NCBI RefSeq assembly: GCF_043729335.1
Contig: NZ_JAYTLQ010000007.1
Span: 1-64,000 of the forward strand
Length of the DNA stretch: 64,000 bases
Source: Crenothrix sp043729335
GTDB taxonomy: Bacteria; Pseudomonadota; Gammaproteobacteria; Methylococcales; Methylomonadaceae
Direction of reading: 5' to 3'
The notes below the pieces were generated by a model. It saw nothing but the letters and a program-made list of their open reading frames with translations. It searched no databases and was not told the DNA's origin. A program made the position numbers and the translations under genes. Of this stretch, positions 63,505 to 64,000 are shown piece by piece. How positions within the stretch are numbered: position 1 is the first letter of the stretch; each line of letters begins with the position of its first letter.

Positions 63505-63758
63505 CCAAATTTTGTAACCTAACTATCACCTGTTACCAAATTCTGTAACCTATGTTCCCATAAAAGGTAACCTATCTCAGCAAGCATCCCAAATTCTGTA
63601 ACCTATGTTCCCATAAAAGGTAACCTAAGCCCCAAAAAACATACCAAATTTAGTAACCTATGCTAACAAATTTAGTAACCTATCATCCCAAATAATGTAA
63701 CCTATTACCCGTTATTTTACCAAATAATGTAACTTATCATCCCAAATATGGTGACCTA
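63505..63758 (+). repeat. Array of ten 17-bp iterons
   Basis: Starts at 63505, 63536, 63558, 63589, 63611, 63644, 63666, 63688, 63720 and 63742, all in the same orientation. Consensus CCAAATwwTGTAACCTA; two members (63558, 63611) are CCATAAAAGGTAACCTA. Start-to-start spacing is either 22 or 31-33 bp, so sites fall about two or three helical turns apart. A 39-bp block containing two iterons is repeated exactly with a 53-bp period (63536 and 63589). This resembles Rep-binding iterons of plasmid origins; a partition site or operator array is the alternative. Confidence 0.85.
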
Positions 63759-63803
63759 TCAACCAATTACTTTTTATATATCAATATCATAATGCCAATA
63801 TTT

Positions 63804-63855
63804 TACACAACAACAAATGTTGTTGTTGTTTCTTATAAAAAACAACAACAATAAG
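63804..63855. other. AT-rich segment with AACAAC/GTTGTT inverted repeats
   Basis: ACAACAAC, then AAAT, then GTTGTTGTTG form a hairpin, followed by TTATAAAA and AACAACAACA. It directly follows the iterons and is the kind of AT-rich region that could be melted at an origin or hold a promoter. A possible reversed iteron (complement CCAATTATGGTAACTAA) lies at 63973-63989. No gene start is visible before the window ends. Confidence 0.5.
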
Positions 63856-64000
63856 GTAACCATTTTTTTGATTTTTTAGGCTAAAAAATACCTCTATATC
63901 GATCAGAGCTGGATATTTTTATAAGCATTTGATTTTAAAATAATTTTAATGATGTCTGCTTGGAAAATGATATTAGTTACCATAATTGGTACTTAGAAAA

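Noticed and set aside
63505..63758. The repeat array as a CRISPR
   Set aside because: Repeats are only 17 bp, degenerate, and separated by 5 or about 15 bases; there are no spacers of constant 28-40 bp and no cas genes.

Overview
The window looks like chromosome from a gammaproteobacterium of moderate GC, probably a Methylococcales-type methanotroph. That placement is inferred from overall protein style and from content (Csp-like copper protein, fused NuoCD, CsbD/BON/OmpA stress genes, malic enzyme, transketolase variant); no methane-oxidation gene is present. I saw no rRNA, tRNA, CRISPR array or transposase gene.

Layout. 1-14.8 kb: a complete respiratory complex I operon on the minus strand, nuoA-B-CD-E-F-G-H-I-J-K-L-M-N, mostly with ATGA or near-zero spacing. 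Two members are broken in frame: nuoI by a 4-bp tandem duplication, and nuoCD by a 70-bp insertion flanked by a 37-bp direct repeat. 15-31 kb: a small membrane protein, a GlcG/HbpS-like protein, an AI-2E/PerM-type permease, acetate kinase, a histidine phosphatase, a giant (2898 aa) cyclic beta-1,2-glucan synthase, three tiny membrane ORFs, then a BON lipoprotein and a DUF1207 protein. 31-37 kb: OmpA, a Csp-like copper protein in an operon with a sorbosone dehydrogenase-like lipoprotein and an alpha/beta hydrolase, two unknown proteins and a repeat lipoprotein. 37-42 kb: a LapBCE-like type I secretion system without an obvious substrate. 42-46 kb: glycerol kinase and a stress/metal cluster (three CsbD paralogues, SmbP-like, Met/His-rich). 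46-54.4 kb: a CDP-alcohol lipid module, MgtC/DUF4010 protein, PPK2, GlpD, a stand-alone M41-like protein, an lmo0937-type peptide and a fourth CsbD. 54.7-63 kb: YihY/BrkB, a BLUF-PsiE fusion, DUF2721, MaeB-type malic enzyme and a transketolase-like enzyme. 63-64 kb: a gene-free region with at least ten regularly spaced 17-bp iterons, resembling a plasmid-type origin or partition site; any cognate gene would lie beyond the right edge.

Main non-gene signals. (1) A palindrome, TGTRCG-N4-CGYACA, lies about 50-140 bp upstream of eight genes, mostly envelope or stress genes (ompA, BON lipoprotein, two csbD, DUF3096, csp, a small membrane protein, maeB), suggesting an uncharacterised regulon. (2) A 109-bp palindromic MITE-like element is present three times; one copy supplies the stop codon of the MgtC-family gene. 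(3) Several REP-like families occupy intergenic space. (4) A blue-light BLUF domain with its key residues is fused to a PsiE membrane domain.

All calls are from reading translations and nucleotide patterns by eye; no database search was run.
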